From positions 1 to 14,572 of the forward strand of contig CAZVEE010000087.1 of the NCBI GenBank assembly GCA_964625525.1: a stretch of 14,572 bases of DNA, written 5' to 3'. A program made the translations under genes and the position numbers. This stretch comes from CAZVEE01 sp964625525. Lineage in GTDB: Bacteria; Pseudomonadota; Alphaproteobacteria; JAJFIK01. Shown here one piece after another: positions 1 to 5,721 of this stretch (its first letter is position 1; each line of letters begins with the position of its first letter). The notes below the pieces were generated by a model. That model had not been told where the DNA came from. It saw only the letters and a list, made by a program, of their open reading frames with translations, and made no database searches.

Positions 1-155
1 ACGATAATGACGTCCTGGCGTTCAAACAGGCTACGGGTCGCTGAGTGGCGCATCCGATCTATCGCCTCGTTGATCGTGGACTCTTTCTCAATATAGAGGT
101 CCGACCGCGGCACATAGGCTTCTGGCTGGTAGTAGTCGTAATACGATACGAAGTA
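1..155 (-). pseudogene. uvrB: UvrB continuation downstream of an in-frame stop (3' part cut by window edge)
   Basis: The uvrB frame stays open from the stop at 156-158 to the left edge of the window. It translates to YFVSYYDYYQPEAYVPRSD, then LYIEKESTINEAIDRMRHSA, then TRSLFERQDVII. This is the aromatic beta-hairpin that inserts between DNA strands plus the following helix of UvrB, in unbroken frame, so the gene continues as normal UvrB once the single stop is ignored. No start codon with a convincing ribosome-binding site is seen just after the stop, so this part is probably not translated on its own. The rest of UvrB (helicase motifs, C-terminal UvrC-binding domain) lies outside the window and cannot be judged. 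Confidence 0.8.
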
Positions 156-566
156 TTAGACGGAATTGTTCGGGAAGAAGGATTTGAACTCGCCATAGAG
201 CTGGGCGGCGAGGGTTTTGTTCGGCGCGAGGATCAGGGCCGGGCGCTGCACCGCCTCGATCACCTTGGCCATGGTGAAGGTTTTGCCCGAGCCGGTGACG
301 CCGAGCAGCACCTGGTCGCGTTCGCCGCCCCGTGCGGCTTCTACCAGGTCCGCGATGGCCTGGGGCTGGTCCCCCTTGGGTTCGAACTCGGACTCTACGC
401 GCAGTTCAATGCCACCCTCGGACTTTTCCGGACGGGCGGGGCGGTGGGGGACCCAGAGGTCCGGTGTGGCCGGCGCTTCGCCGAAACCGGGGGCGTTGTT
501 GTGGGGACTCATGATGCTCGCTGGTGCGCAAGGGGACTGGACCGCAGGGTAATCGGCGGGCTCCAT
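156..566 (-). CDS. uvrB: UvrB (excinuclease ABC subunit B), N-terminal fragment ended by a nonsense codon
   Basis: UvrB is the DNA-damage-verifying helicase subunit of cytoplasmic nucleotide excision repair; it is loaded by UvrA and recruits UvrC. This 136-residue piece carries the alphaproteobacterial N-terminal extension (WVPHRPARPEKSEGG, about 38-52), the Q-motif region FEPKGDQPQAI (61-71), Walker A GVTGSGKT (89-96) and LAPNKTLAAQLYGEF (113-127). It ends at TAA (156-158) where family members have Glu in NAVEYFVSYYDYYQPEAY. Normal UvrB is about 670 residues or more. Start: the ATG at 566 has a GGCGGGG stretch just upstream; an ATG at 512 (MSPHNN) is the alternative. The gene starts 24 nt after the stop of the yceI-like gene, so the two may share a transcript. 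If the stop is genuine the product lacks the DNA-contact hairpin and would be inactive; a base-calling error is the other explanation. Confidence 0.85.
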   Translation of the reverse strand: MEPADYPAVQSPCAPASIMSPHNNAPGFGEAPATPDLWVPHRPARPEKSEGGIELRVESEFEPKGDQPQAIADLVEAARGGERDQVLLGVTGSGKTFTMAKVIEAVQRPALILAPNKTLAAQLYGEFKSFFPNNSV

Positions 567-590
567 TGGACCCCGCCGACCCTAACCGAT

Positions 591-1253
591 TTACTCGGCG
601 AGTTGCGCCTCGGTGGTGATTTCTAGATAGACGGTGTCACCGACGAAACCGGACCAGGGCGGGCTGATCTCGAAATCGCTCCGCTTGACCATGCCGCCCA
701 CGGTGAAGCCTACAGTCTGCTTCTCGGCGAACGGGTGGAAGGCGGTTGACTGGAACTCAGCCTTGAGGGTGACGTCCTTGGTCACGCCGGCCATGGTCAG
801 GGCGCCGGTGACATTGGCGGTGGAGTCGCCGGTGCGCTCAACGCTGCTGGACACGAAGGTGATGGTCGGGTTCGCCTCGGCATCAAACACCGCATCGCCG
901 ACGAGCTGCTCGTCCAGGTGGTCGGAGATGGTGCTGACGCTCGCGGTGGTGATGGTCACATTCACCGAAGAGCCTTCCACATTGGCCGGATCCAGCACCA
1001 TGGTGCCTTCCGCCGTGTCAAAGCGGCCCGTAAACCAGGCAAGGCCCATATGGCTGATGGTCCAGTTCACATTCGTGTGAGTAGGATCGATGGTGTAGGT
1101 TCCGGCGACAACCTCTGCCGGATCGGTCGTGGTGGTGTCCAGGGACACGTCGTGCGTCATGCCATGGCTGTGGGCCTCGGCAAAGGTGGCTTCCGTGGCG
1201 CCGAACAGCGCGGCAGTGGCCACAGTCGCGGCCAGAAGGCTGGTGCGGATCAT
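591..1253 (-). CDS. YceI-family periplasmic protein
   Basis: A 220-residue secreted protein of the YceI family, a lipocalin-like beta-barrel that binds isoprenoid or other amphiphilic ligands in the periplasm; the exact ligand here is unknown. The N-terminus is a signal peptide (MIRTSLLAATVATAALFGAT, cleavage probably near residue 25, ATFAEA), followed by a short His-rich linker (HSHGMTH). The barrel begins at about residue 50 with GTYTIDPTHTNVNWTISHMG, and family hallmarks follow: a FTGRFDTAEGTMVLDP strand pair, the HLDEQLVGDAVFDAEANPTITF segment, GALTMAGVTKDVTL, and the terminal KRSDFEISPPWSGFVGDTVYL. The start is set by GAGGAGA about 6 nt upstream of ATG. It lies 24 nt upstream of uvrB in the same direction. 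The leader contains a perfect 6-1-6 palindrome at 1270-1282. Confidence 0.9.
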   Translation of the reverse strand: MIRTSLLAATVATAALFGATEATFAEAHSHGMTHDVSLDTTTTDPAEVVAGTYTIDPTHTNVNWTISHMGLAWFTGRFDTAEGTMVLDPANVEGSSVNVTITTASVSTISDHLDEQLVGDAVFDAEANPTITFVSSSVERTGDSTANVTGALTMAGVTKDVTLKAEFQSTAFHPFAEKQTVGFTVGGMVKRSDFEISPPWSGFVGDTVYLEITTEAQLAE

Positions 1254-1269
1254 GAAAAGTCTCCTCGGG

Positions 1270-1319
1270 TTGGACAGTCCAATGTCCCCCCTCTCGGCCT
1301 GACATGTCCGGGGGACAGT
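1270..1319. promoter_or_regulatory. Operator-like palindromes upstream of the yceI-like gene
   Basis: TTGGAC-A-GTCCAA at 1270-1282 is a perfect 6-1-6 inverted repeat, 17 nt before the yceI start codon. A second inverted repeat, TGTCC-GGG-GGACA, lies at 1305-1317. The heptamer GGACAGT occurs at 1272-1278 and again at 1313-1319, 41 bp apart (about four helical turns). This arrangement suits a dimeric repressor binding two sites on one face of the helix. No regulator is identified and no clear -35/-10 pair was found, so function is inferred. Confidence 0.4.
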
Positions 1320-1428
1320 GCACTAGGTAAGGGATGCGGACCGACACGCCAATGGGCGCGCGCCGGCTTGTGTGCGCAAGGCCACGCCCTGATAGTGACG
1401 ACGCGGGATGGTCATGCGGGAGAAACCG

Positions 1429-1818
1429 ATGCGCAGACTGGCGGTGATCGCAGTGGGTGTGGTGGTGCTGGCGGGTGCCGTATTGATGGTACTGGCGCGA
1501 GCCGAAAGCATGGTGGAGCGCAGCGTCATCGTGTCGGTGCCGCCGGCCTTTGCCGAGGCTTATCTGCGCAAGGCGGAGATCACGGCCCGGGTGGAGCCCG
1601 ATTACTACGGCGTGGTGATTACGGTGCAGATCCCGGCGGATGGAGCGTCGGGGGCACTGGATCGCCTTGGGCTGGGCTTGGTCACCGGGGATCCGGGGCT
1701 GGCGCTGGAACGGCGGCTGTCACGGCTGCGCGGCACGATGTTGAGCGCGTTCGCAGCACAGGGCGGGCATTTCCAGCCCGAGGGCTGGGGCATTGAGCCC
1801 CAGATCGATGGGCCCTGA
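1429..1818 (+). CDS. Hypothetical membrane-anchored protein
   Basis: I do not recognise a family. From the ATG at 1429 the product is 129 residues: MRRLAVIAVGVVVLAGAVLM, continuing into a single hydrophobic segment (residues 4-23) that reads as a signal anchor or uncleaved signal peptide, then about 100 residues predicted outside the membrane. The soluble part has alternating hydrophobic strands (RSVIVSVPPAFAEAYLRKAE, DYYGVVITVQIP) and an Arg-rich helix (ERRLSRLRGTMLSAFAAQGG). An upstream in-frame ATG at 1408 exists, but GGGAGA 6 nt before 1429 supports the shorter form. It is the first of three same-direction genes with the acylphosphatase and the SRPBCC gene; the gap to the next start is 78 nt. 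Third codon positions are GC-rich, as in the neighbours. Confidence 0.6.
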   Translation: MRRLAVIAVGVVVLAGAVLMVLARAESMVERSVIVSVPPAFAEAYLRKAEITARVEPDYYGVVITVQIPADGASGALDRLGLGLVTGDPGLALERRLSRLRGTMLSAFAAQGGHFQPEGWGIEPQIDGP

Positions 1819-1896
1819 GCCCCCGCCTCAATCGCAAAACCAACAAGGGGCCGACCGCCACCACCGGGGCGGATGAGCCCGGGAGGGATGGCTATC

Positions 1897-2178
1897 ATGA
1901 GCACCAAGACCATGCGCGTCCGCATAGAAGGCTCCGTGCAGGGGGTTGGCTTTCGCGCCTGGGCGGTGAGCCAGGCGCAGGCCCTGAAACTGAATGGCTG
2001 GGTGCGCAATCGCACCGACGGCACCGTCGAAATGCTGTTATCCGGCCCGCAAATAGCCGTGGAACGGATGCTATCGCTGTGTGGCCGAGGGCCCGACACG
2101 GCGGACGTCACCGATCTTATCATCGCGGACGAGGCGGCGACGCCGGAACCAGGATTTCAATTCCTGCCGACGGAATAA
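1897..2178 (+). CDS. acyP: Acylphosphatase
   Basis: A 93-residue acylphosphatase, a small cytoplasmic enzyme that hydrolyses carboxyl-phosphate bonds such as those of acetyl phosphate or carbamoyl phosphate. Both signature segments are present: GSVQGVGFRAW (12-22), with the phosphate-binding loop and catalytic Arg20, and LNGWVRNRTDGTVE (32-45), with catalytic Asn38. Length matches the usual 90-100 residues. In-frame ATGs also occur at 1873 and 1888, but GGGAGG lies 10 nt before the ATG at 1897, and the family N-terminus (MxVRIEGxVQGVGFR) fits this start. The SRPBCC gene begins 28 nt downstream, which suggests co-transcription. Confidence 0.9.
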   Translation: MSTKTMRVRIEGSVQGVGFRAWAVSQAQALKLNGWVRNRTDGTVEMLLSGPQIAVERMLSLCGRGPDTADVTDLIIADEAATPEPGFQFLPTE

Positions 2179-2206
2179 GTCGGCCTGTTGACGAGGGGGA
2201 AGACCC

Positions 2207-2749
2207 ATGAAGACCTTGCGCACCATCATTATGGGCCTGGCGGGGCTGATCGCTGTCATCATGCTCGGAGGCTTTCTGCTGCCACGCGTGGTGGAGGTGG
2301 ATCGCTCCATCACCATTCAAGCACCGGCGGAGGTGGTTTACGCCAATGTCAGCGACTTCCGCCGCTTCAATCTGTGGTCGCCTTGGGCCGCCCATGAGGT
2401 GGGGACCGAGTACACATTCACCACGCCGCCCGGCGGGCTGGGCGCCCGCATGACCTGGGAGAGCGAAGACCCCAATGTCGGATCCGGCAGCCAGACCATC
2501 GTGGAGGCCACCCCGAACCGGTTCGTCCGGACGGAACTGGATTTCGGGCCCCAGGGCACGGCGCAGGCCACGTTCAGCCTGGTGCCGGTCGGCGCAGATG
2601 AGACCCAGGTGACCTGGGCCTTCTCCACCGATCTCGGCTACGATCCGGTGGCGCGCTATATGGGCCTGCTGTTCGACAGCTGGATTGGTGCCGATTACGA
2701 AAACGGCTTGGAGCGGCTTAAGATCCTGAGCGAGTCGCGGGCGTCGTAG
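2207..2749 (+). CDS. Membrane-anchored SRPBCC-family protein (polyketide cyclase/START-like fold)
   Basis: A 180-residue protein with one N-terminal membrane segment (about residues 5-26, TIIMGLAGLIAVIMLGGFLL) followed by a SRPBCC domain. Typical features of the fold are VDRSITIQAPAEVVYANVSDF (31-51), then RRFNLWSPW, the mid-domain VEATPNRFVRTELDF, and a final helix around FDSWIGADYENGLERLKIL. These proteins hold a hydrophobic ligand pocket; the ligand is unknown and no catalytic role can be assigned. GAGGGGGAAG upstream of the ATG provides the ribosome-binding site. Its 3' end overlaps the end of the convergent gene at 2718-3407 by 32 bp. I am confident of the fold, not of the function. Confidence 0.85.
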   Translation: MKTLRTIIMGLAGLIAVIMLGGFLLPRVVEVDRSITIQAPAEVVYANVSDFRRFNLWSPWAAHEVGTEYTFTTPPGGLGARMTWESEDPNVGSGSQTIVEATPNRFVRTELDFGPQGTAQATFSLVPVGADETQVTWAFSTDLGYDPVARYMGLLFDSWIGADYENGLERLKILSESRAS

Positions 2750-3407
2750 GCCCTCGAACCTCCCGCCAGCCCGGACGCTCTGGAACGCTGCGCGGCCGCG
2801 GCCGGGCCCGCATGGCGGCTGCACAGAGGCCATGGGCCATGGGGTCGTCTTCCATAGTGGGCACACATCCCCCAAGCAGCGCCGGTAAGCCAGGTGTCAC
2901 CGGGGCAGCCGGCCGAGCCGGCACCGCGCGCGGGCCCGGGCGAGAGGGCGCGGGACGCTGCGCCGCGGCACGATAAATGGCGGGGATCATCACCGGACGG
3001 CGGCTGCCTTCGACACGCGGCGGGGACGCCACGACGGACGGGGCCGGAACGGTGCTGCGGATCTTCGACCAACTCAGGTCGAACAGCTTGAGATAACTGT
3101 CGAGAGCGCTCACGCGGATCCCGGCGCGCGGGCGGCGCTGGTTGCGCCGGCGCCGTGCCATCATTCCAGGCCCGGCGGGCGGGCGTTTGGGGCCAGCCGG
3201 CGCGATCACTTCACCGGAGCCACCCAAAGCCGCCTGCACAGTGCGCAGCTGCATGTGACCTGCAGCCGCCAATCCCGCCACGCAAAGGCAAATCCCTGCC
3301 GCAATCAGCCAGCGGCCGAAACCAAGGCGGGGGGCAGCGGGCGAAGCGGTCGCGCGCGAGGCGGCGGCAGCGACGGTGGCGGTTGTGGTGACAGGTGACA
3401 CAAACAT
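2718..3407 (-). CDS. Hypothetical membrane-anchored Pro/Ala/Arg-rich protein
   Basis: Not recognised. The 229-residue frame begins with a low-complexity Thr/Ala stretch, then one clear membrane segment (residues 33-52, LIAAGICLCVAGLAAAGHMQ). After it come an Arg-rich basic patch (MMARRRRNQRRPRAG), a more ordinary-looking stretch (VSALDSYLKLFDLSWSKI) and a long Pro/Ala/Arg-rich tail. The start at 3407 has GGAGG 5 nt upstream; an alternative ATG at 3419 exists. The first half has coding-like codon use; the last ~60 residues look less protein-like and overlap the convergent SRPBCC gene by 32 bp, so the true end could differ if there is a frameshift. It is divergent from aspC. A large inverted repeat surrounds the start codon (3388-3442). 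Confidence 0.45.
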   Translation of the reverse strand: MFVSPVTTTATVAAAASRATASPAAPRLGFGRWLIAAGICLCVAGLAAAGHMQLRTVQAALGGSGEVIAPAGPKRPPAGPGMMARRRRNQRRPRAGIRVSALDSYLKLFDLSWSKIRSTVPAPSVVASPPRVEGSRRPVMIPAIYRAAAQRPAPSRPGPRAVPARPAAPVTPGLPALLGGCVPTMEDDPMAHGLCAAAMRARPRPRSVPERPGWREVRGPTTPATRSGS

Positions 3408-3442
3408 GGCTTCCTCCATGGTGTGAGTGTGAAACCTGTCAC
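3388..3442 (-). promoter_or_regulatory. Inverted repeat enclosing the start codon of the gene at 2718-3407
   Basis: GTGACAGGT (3388-3396) and ACCTGTCAC (3434-3442) are perfect 9-nt complementary arms. ACAC (3398-3401) and GTGT (3427-3430) extend the pairing after a small internal loop. In the minus-strand transcript this forms a hairpin whose ~25-nt loop holds both the GGAGG ribosome-binding site and the ATG at 3407. It could modulate initiation, or as DNA serve as a binding site. Function is inferred. Confidence 0.35.
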
Positions 3443-3577
3443 GCGCGCGCGCCATCAATCCCGGGCCTCGTTTTTGATAGACCCTGAAGAGAACCACGAT
3501 GGGGTCTGGGTCGATGGCGCTGTAAAACCGGATTCCCCTGGGCCGGAATGCAGGCTAGCTTGCGGCCAAATTCGCAC

Positions 3578-3597
3578 CGGGACCCGGCCGGGTCCCG
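3578..3597 (+). promoter_or_regulatory. Perfect 20-bp palindrome in the aspC leader
   Basis: CGGGACCC-GGCC-GGGTCCCG is fully self-complementary and ends 16 nt before the aspC GGAGG. In RNA it gives an 8-bp all-strong stem with a GGCC tetraloop. There is no following T-run, so it is not a standard intrinsic terminator. It could be an operator, a leader-stabilising hairpin or part of an attenuator. Confidence 0.4.
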
Positions 3598-3626
3598 CCA
3601 CGGACCGCCAAGCGGAGGATCCCCCA

Positions 3627-4844
3627 ATGGCCAAGCTTCCCGACCACTTTCTTTCTGAGGCGCTGAACCGGGTTCAGCCCTCGGCCACCATCGCCGTGAC
3701 CCAGAAGGCCCGCGATCTCAAGGCTCAAGGCCGCGACATTATTGGCCTCGGCGCCGGTGAGCCGGATTTCGATACGCCGGACAACATCAAGAAAGCCGCC
3801 ATTGCCGCCATCGAGCGCGGCGAGACGAAATACACCGCCGTTGACGGCATCGCAGAGCTGAAACAGGCGATCGTCGACAAGTTCAAGCGCGATAACGACC
3901 TCACCTATATCCCGTCGCAGATTACGGTGGCGCCGGGCGGCAAGCCCATCATCTTCAACGCCATGGTTGCGACCCTGAATCCGGGCGATGAGGTGATCAT
4001 CCCGACGCCTTACTGGGTGTCTTATCCGGATATTGTGCTGCTGGGCGGCGGCACGCCGGTCTTCGCTGCAACGAGCTTGGAAGACCGCTTCAAGCTGCGC
4101 CCGGAGGTGCTGGAAGCGACGATCACGCCCAAGACCAAATGGCTGATCCTGAATTCCCCCTCCAACCCGTCCGGTGCGGCCTATACCCATGATGAGCTGA
4201 AAGCGCTGACGGATGTGCTGATGCGCCATCCGCATGTCTGGGTGCTGACGGACGATATGTACGAGAAAATCGTCTATGACGACTTCCAATTCGCCACGCC
4301 TGCGCAGGTGGAGCCGGGCTTGTACGAGCGGACGCTGACCATGAACGGCGCCTCCAAGGCGTTCTCCATGACCGGGTGGCGTATCGGCTTTGCCGGTGGG
4401 CCGGAGCCACTGATCAAAGCCATGGCGAAGCTGCAAAGTCAGTCCACGTCTAACCCGACCTCCATTAGCCAGTGGGCGGTGGTCGAGGCGTTGAACGGCC
4501 CGCAGGATTATCTGGCCGACCGTAATCGCGCCTTCAAGGAGCGCCGCGACATGGTGGTGCGTATGCTGAATGATGCCGCCGGCATCACCTGTCCGACGCC
4601 GGAAGGGGCGTTCTATGTCTACCCTTCCTGTGAAGGGTGCATCGGTAAGACGAGCCCGAGCGGCAAGGTCATTGAGACCGATGAGGACTTCGCGGCGGAA
4701 CTGCTGGACGCGGAAGGCGTTGCGGTGGTGTTCGGCGGAGCGTTTGGCCTGTCGCCGTTCTTCCGTATCTCCTATGCGACCTCCAACGAGGCGCTGGAGG
4801 AGGCGTGCAAGCGCATTCAGCGGTTCACGGCGTCGCTGACCTAA
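3627..4844 (+). CDS. aspC: Aspartate aminotransferase (PLP-dependent, class I gamma-like)
   Basis: A 405-residue fold-type I PLP enzyme that interconverts aspartate and oxaloacetate with glutamate/2-oxoglutarate in the cytoplasm. Rhizobial-type relatives can also transaminate prephenate to arogenate, so that activity is possible here. Visible motifs: GLGAGEPDFDTP (40-51), TKYTAVDGIAELKQAI (67-82), TPYWVSYPD (127-135), NSPSNPSGAAYT (176-187, with PLP-contacting Asn180), TDDMYEKIVYD (208-218, with Asp209 and Tyr212), the Schiff-base Lys244 in NGASKAFSMTGWRIG, and substrate-carboxylate Arg380 in FFRISYATS. Start: GGAGG (3614-3618) lies 8 nt before the ATG at 3627, and the MAKLPDHFLSEALNRVQPSAT N-terminus fits the family; the frame is open further upstream but has no such signal. 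A strong terminator follows at 4883-4918, so it is probably monocistronic. Confidence 0.93.
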   Translation: MAKLPDHFLSEALNRVQPSATIAVTQKARDLKAQGRDIIGLGAGEPDFDTPDNIKKAAIAAIERGETKYTAVDGIAELKQAIVDKFKRDNDLTYIPSQITVAPGGKPIIFNAMVATLNPGDEVIIPTPYWVSYPDIVLLGGGTPVFAATSLEDRFKLRPEVLEATITPKTKWLILNSPSNPSGAAYTHDELKALTDVLMRHPHVWVLTDDMYEKIVYDDFQFATPAQVEPGLYERTLTMNGASKAFSMTGWRIGFAGGPEPLIKAMAKLQSQSTSNPTSISQWAVVEALNGPQDYLADRNRAFKERRDMVVRMLNDAAGITCPTPEGAFYVYPSCEGCIGKTSPSGKVIETDEDFAAELLDAEGVAVVFGGAFGLSPFFRISYATSNEALEEACKRIQRFTASLT

Positions 4845-4882
4845 GTCAGCGCCCGAACCGCCGTCAAACTGTCGCACCTGAG

Positions 4883-4918
4883 AGACAAAAGGCGTGCCAT
4901 CCGGCGCGCCTTTTGTCT
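4883..4918 (+). terminator. Intrinsic terminator after aspC
   Basis: AGACAAAAGGCG (4883-4894) pairs perfectly with CGCCTTTTGTCT (4907-4918). Inside it, TGCC/GGCG adds four more pairs (one G-U), leaving an ATCC loop, so the stem is about 16 bp. The T-run lies in the descending arm with a matching A-run in the ascending arm, so it could work in both directions. It begins 38 nt after the aspC stop codon. Confidence 0.75.
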
Positions 4919-4937
4919 GCTCGACCCCCGCGCGGAT

Positions 4938-4958
4938 ATTTTAGAACAATTCTAAAAT
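4938..4958 (+). promoter_or_regulatory. Irr/ICE-like Fur-family operator upstream of dps
   Basis: ATTTTAGAA (4938-4946), spacer CAA, TTCTAAAAT (4950-4958) is a perfect 9-3-9 inverted repeat and an AT-rich island in GC-rich DNA. Its core TTTAGAA-N3-TTCTAAA is, from memory, the iron control element bound by Irr in Rhizobiales and Rhodobacterales. The right arm contains TAAAAT, which could be a -10 element, though no good -35 lies 16-18 nt upstream. The only downstream gene is dps, at 5108. Iron- or peroxide-responsive control of dps is inferred; no irr gene is in the window. Confidence 0.6.
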
Positions 4959-5107
4959 GGGGTTGTCTGAGCTTGAGCGGCACATAAGTGATAGGGGGTC
5001 TAGCAAGGTGTAGGGCGCGCATCCCCGCTGCGCCGGATCATGGTCTTATGGTCCAGCTGCGCGGTGAGGTGAGAGCCTGTCGGTCATACTTTGGAAAGGA
5101 GACCACC

Positions 5108-5575
5108 ATGAGCATTGATATCGGACTTGAAGATAATCAGCGTAAGGAAATCGCGGCCAGTCTGGCGAAAGTGCTCGCCAATACGCAGGCGCTGTACCAA
5201 AAGACGCATGGCTATCACTGGAATGTTACCGGTCCGCAGTTTCAGACACTGCATGTGATGTTCGAGGGGCAATACACGCAGCTTTTCACCGCACTGGATG
5301 AGTTGGCTGAGCGGATCCGCGCCCTTGGCGTCCATGCACCGGGGAGCCGAAAGGAGCTGGCGGCGCTGGCCGATCTTGGCGATGATGCCGGTGTCCCGGA
5401 TGCGACCACGATGGTGGCCAATCTGCTGGGTGACCACGAAACGGTGATCAAACACCTGCGCGGTGTGATCAGTCAGGCGGCCGAAGCGGGTGACGAAGGC
5501 ACCGCCGACATGCTCACCGCGCGCATTGAAGAGCACGAAAAAACGGCCTGGATGCTGCGCAGCATGTTGGCTTAA
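5108..5575 (+). CDS. dps: Dps-family DNA-protection ferritin
   Basis: A 155-residue Dps/bacterioferritin-like protein. Dps forms a 12-subunit shell that oxidises Fe(II) with peroxide and stores iron, shielding DNA from Fenton damage. The inter-subunit ferroxidase ligands are His37, His49, Asp64 and Glu68; their spacing (12, 15, 4) equals that of E. coli Dps His51/His63/Asp78/Glu82. They lie in the signature running from THGYHWNVTGPQFQTLH to DELAERIRALG. The N-terminus is short and not Lys-rich, so DNA binding through an N-terminal tail, as in E. coli, is doubtful. AAAGGAGA just upstream sets the ATG at 5108, although the frame is open from further upstream. It is flanked by terminators on both sides, so it is monocistronic, with an Irr-like box 149 nt upstream of the start. 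Confidence 0.93.
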   Translation: MSIDIGLEDNQRKEIAASLAKVLANTQALYQKTHGYHWNVTGPQFQTLHVMFEGQYTQLFTALDELAERIRALGVHAPGSRKELAALADLGDDAGVPDATTMVANLLGDHETVIKHLRGVISQAAEAGDEGTADMLTARIEEHEKTAWMLRSMLA

Positions 5576-5601
5576 GGCCAAGCAGGCCAAATCGTCACGC
5601 A

Positions 5602-5636
5602 CCCGTGACCGTGTTGTGCGGTCACGGGCTTCTTTG
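5602..5636 (+). terminator. Intrinsic terminator after dps
   Basis: CCCGTGACCG (5602-5611) and CGGTCACGGG (5619-5628) form a perfect 10-bp stem with a TGTTGTG loop, followed by CTTCTTTG. The stem begins 26 nt after the dps stop. The T-tract is interrupted but the stem is strong. Confidence 0.7.
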
Positions 5637-5721
5637 TGCCTTTATCCTGCGCGTATTAGCATCTGAAGGCGACCGGGCGACAGACGCCGGGGGCACGCCA
5701 GGCCGAGCAGGGGAGGCAGCC

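Noticed and set aside
918..1796. Plus-strand open frame crossing the yceI-like gene and the small membrane protein
   Set aside because: It overlaps two better-supported genes and gives a Gly/Arg-rich translation without domains.
2120..2875. Minus-strand open frame opposite acylphosphatase and SRPBCC genes
   Set aside because: Both plus-strand genes have clear family motifs and ribosome-binding sites; the minus frame has none.
3555..4877. Long minus-strand open frame (440 codons) opposite aspC
   Set aside because: Fully covered by aspartate aminotransferase; composition is Arg/His-rich, as expected of an antisense shadow in GC-rich DNA.
4963..4990. TTGTCT ... TAAGTG as a sigma-70 promoter for dps
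   Set aside because: The -10 is poor and the spacing is not optimal; not strong enough to annotate.
5060..5091. Direct repeats and GCTGCGC copies in the dps leader
   Set aside because: The repeats are short (6-7 nt) and match no known operator; likely chance in GC-rich DNA.
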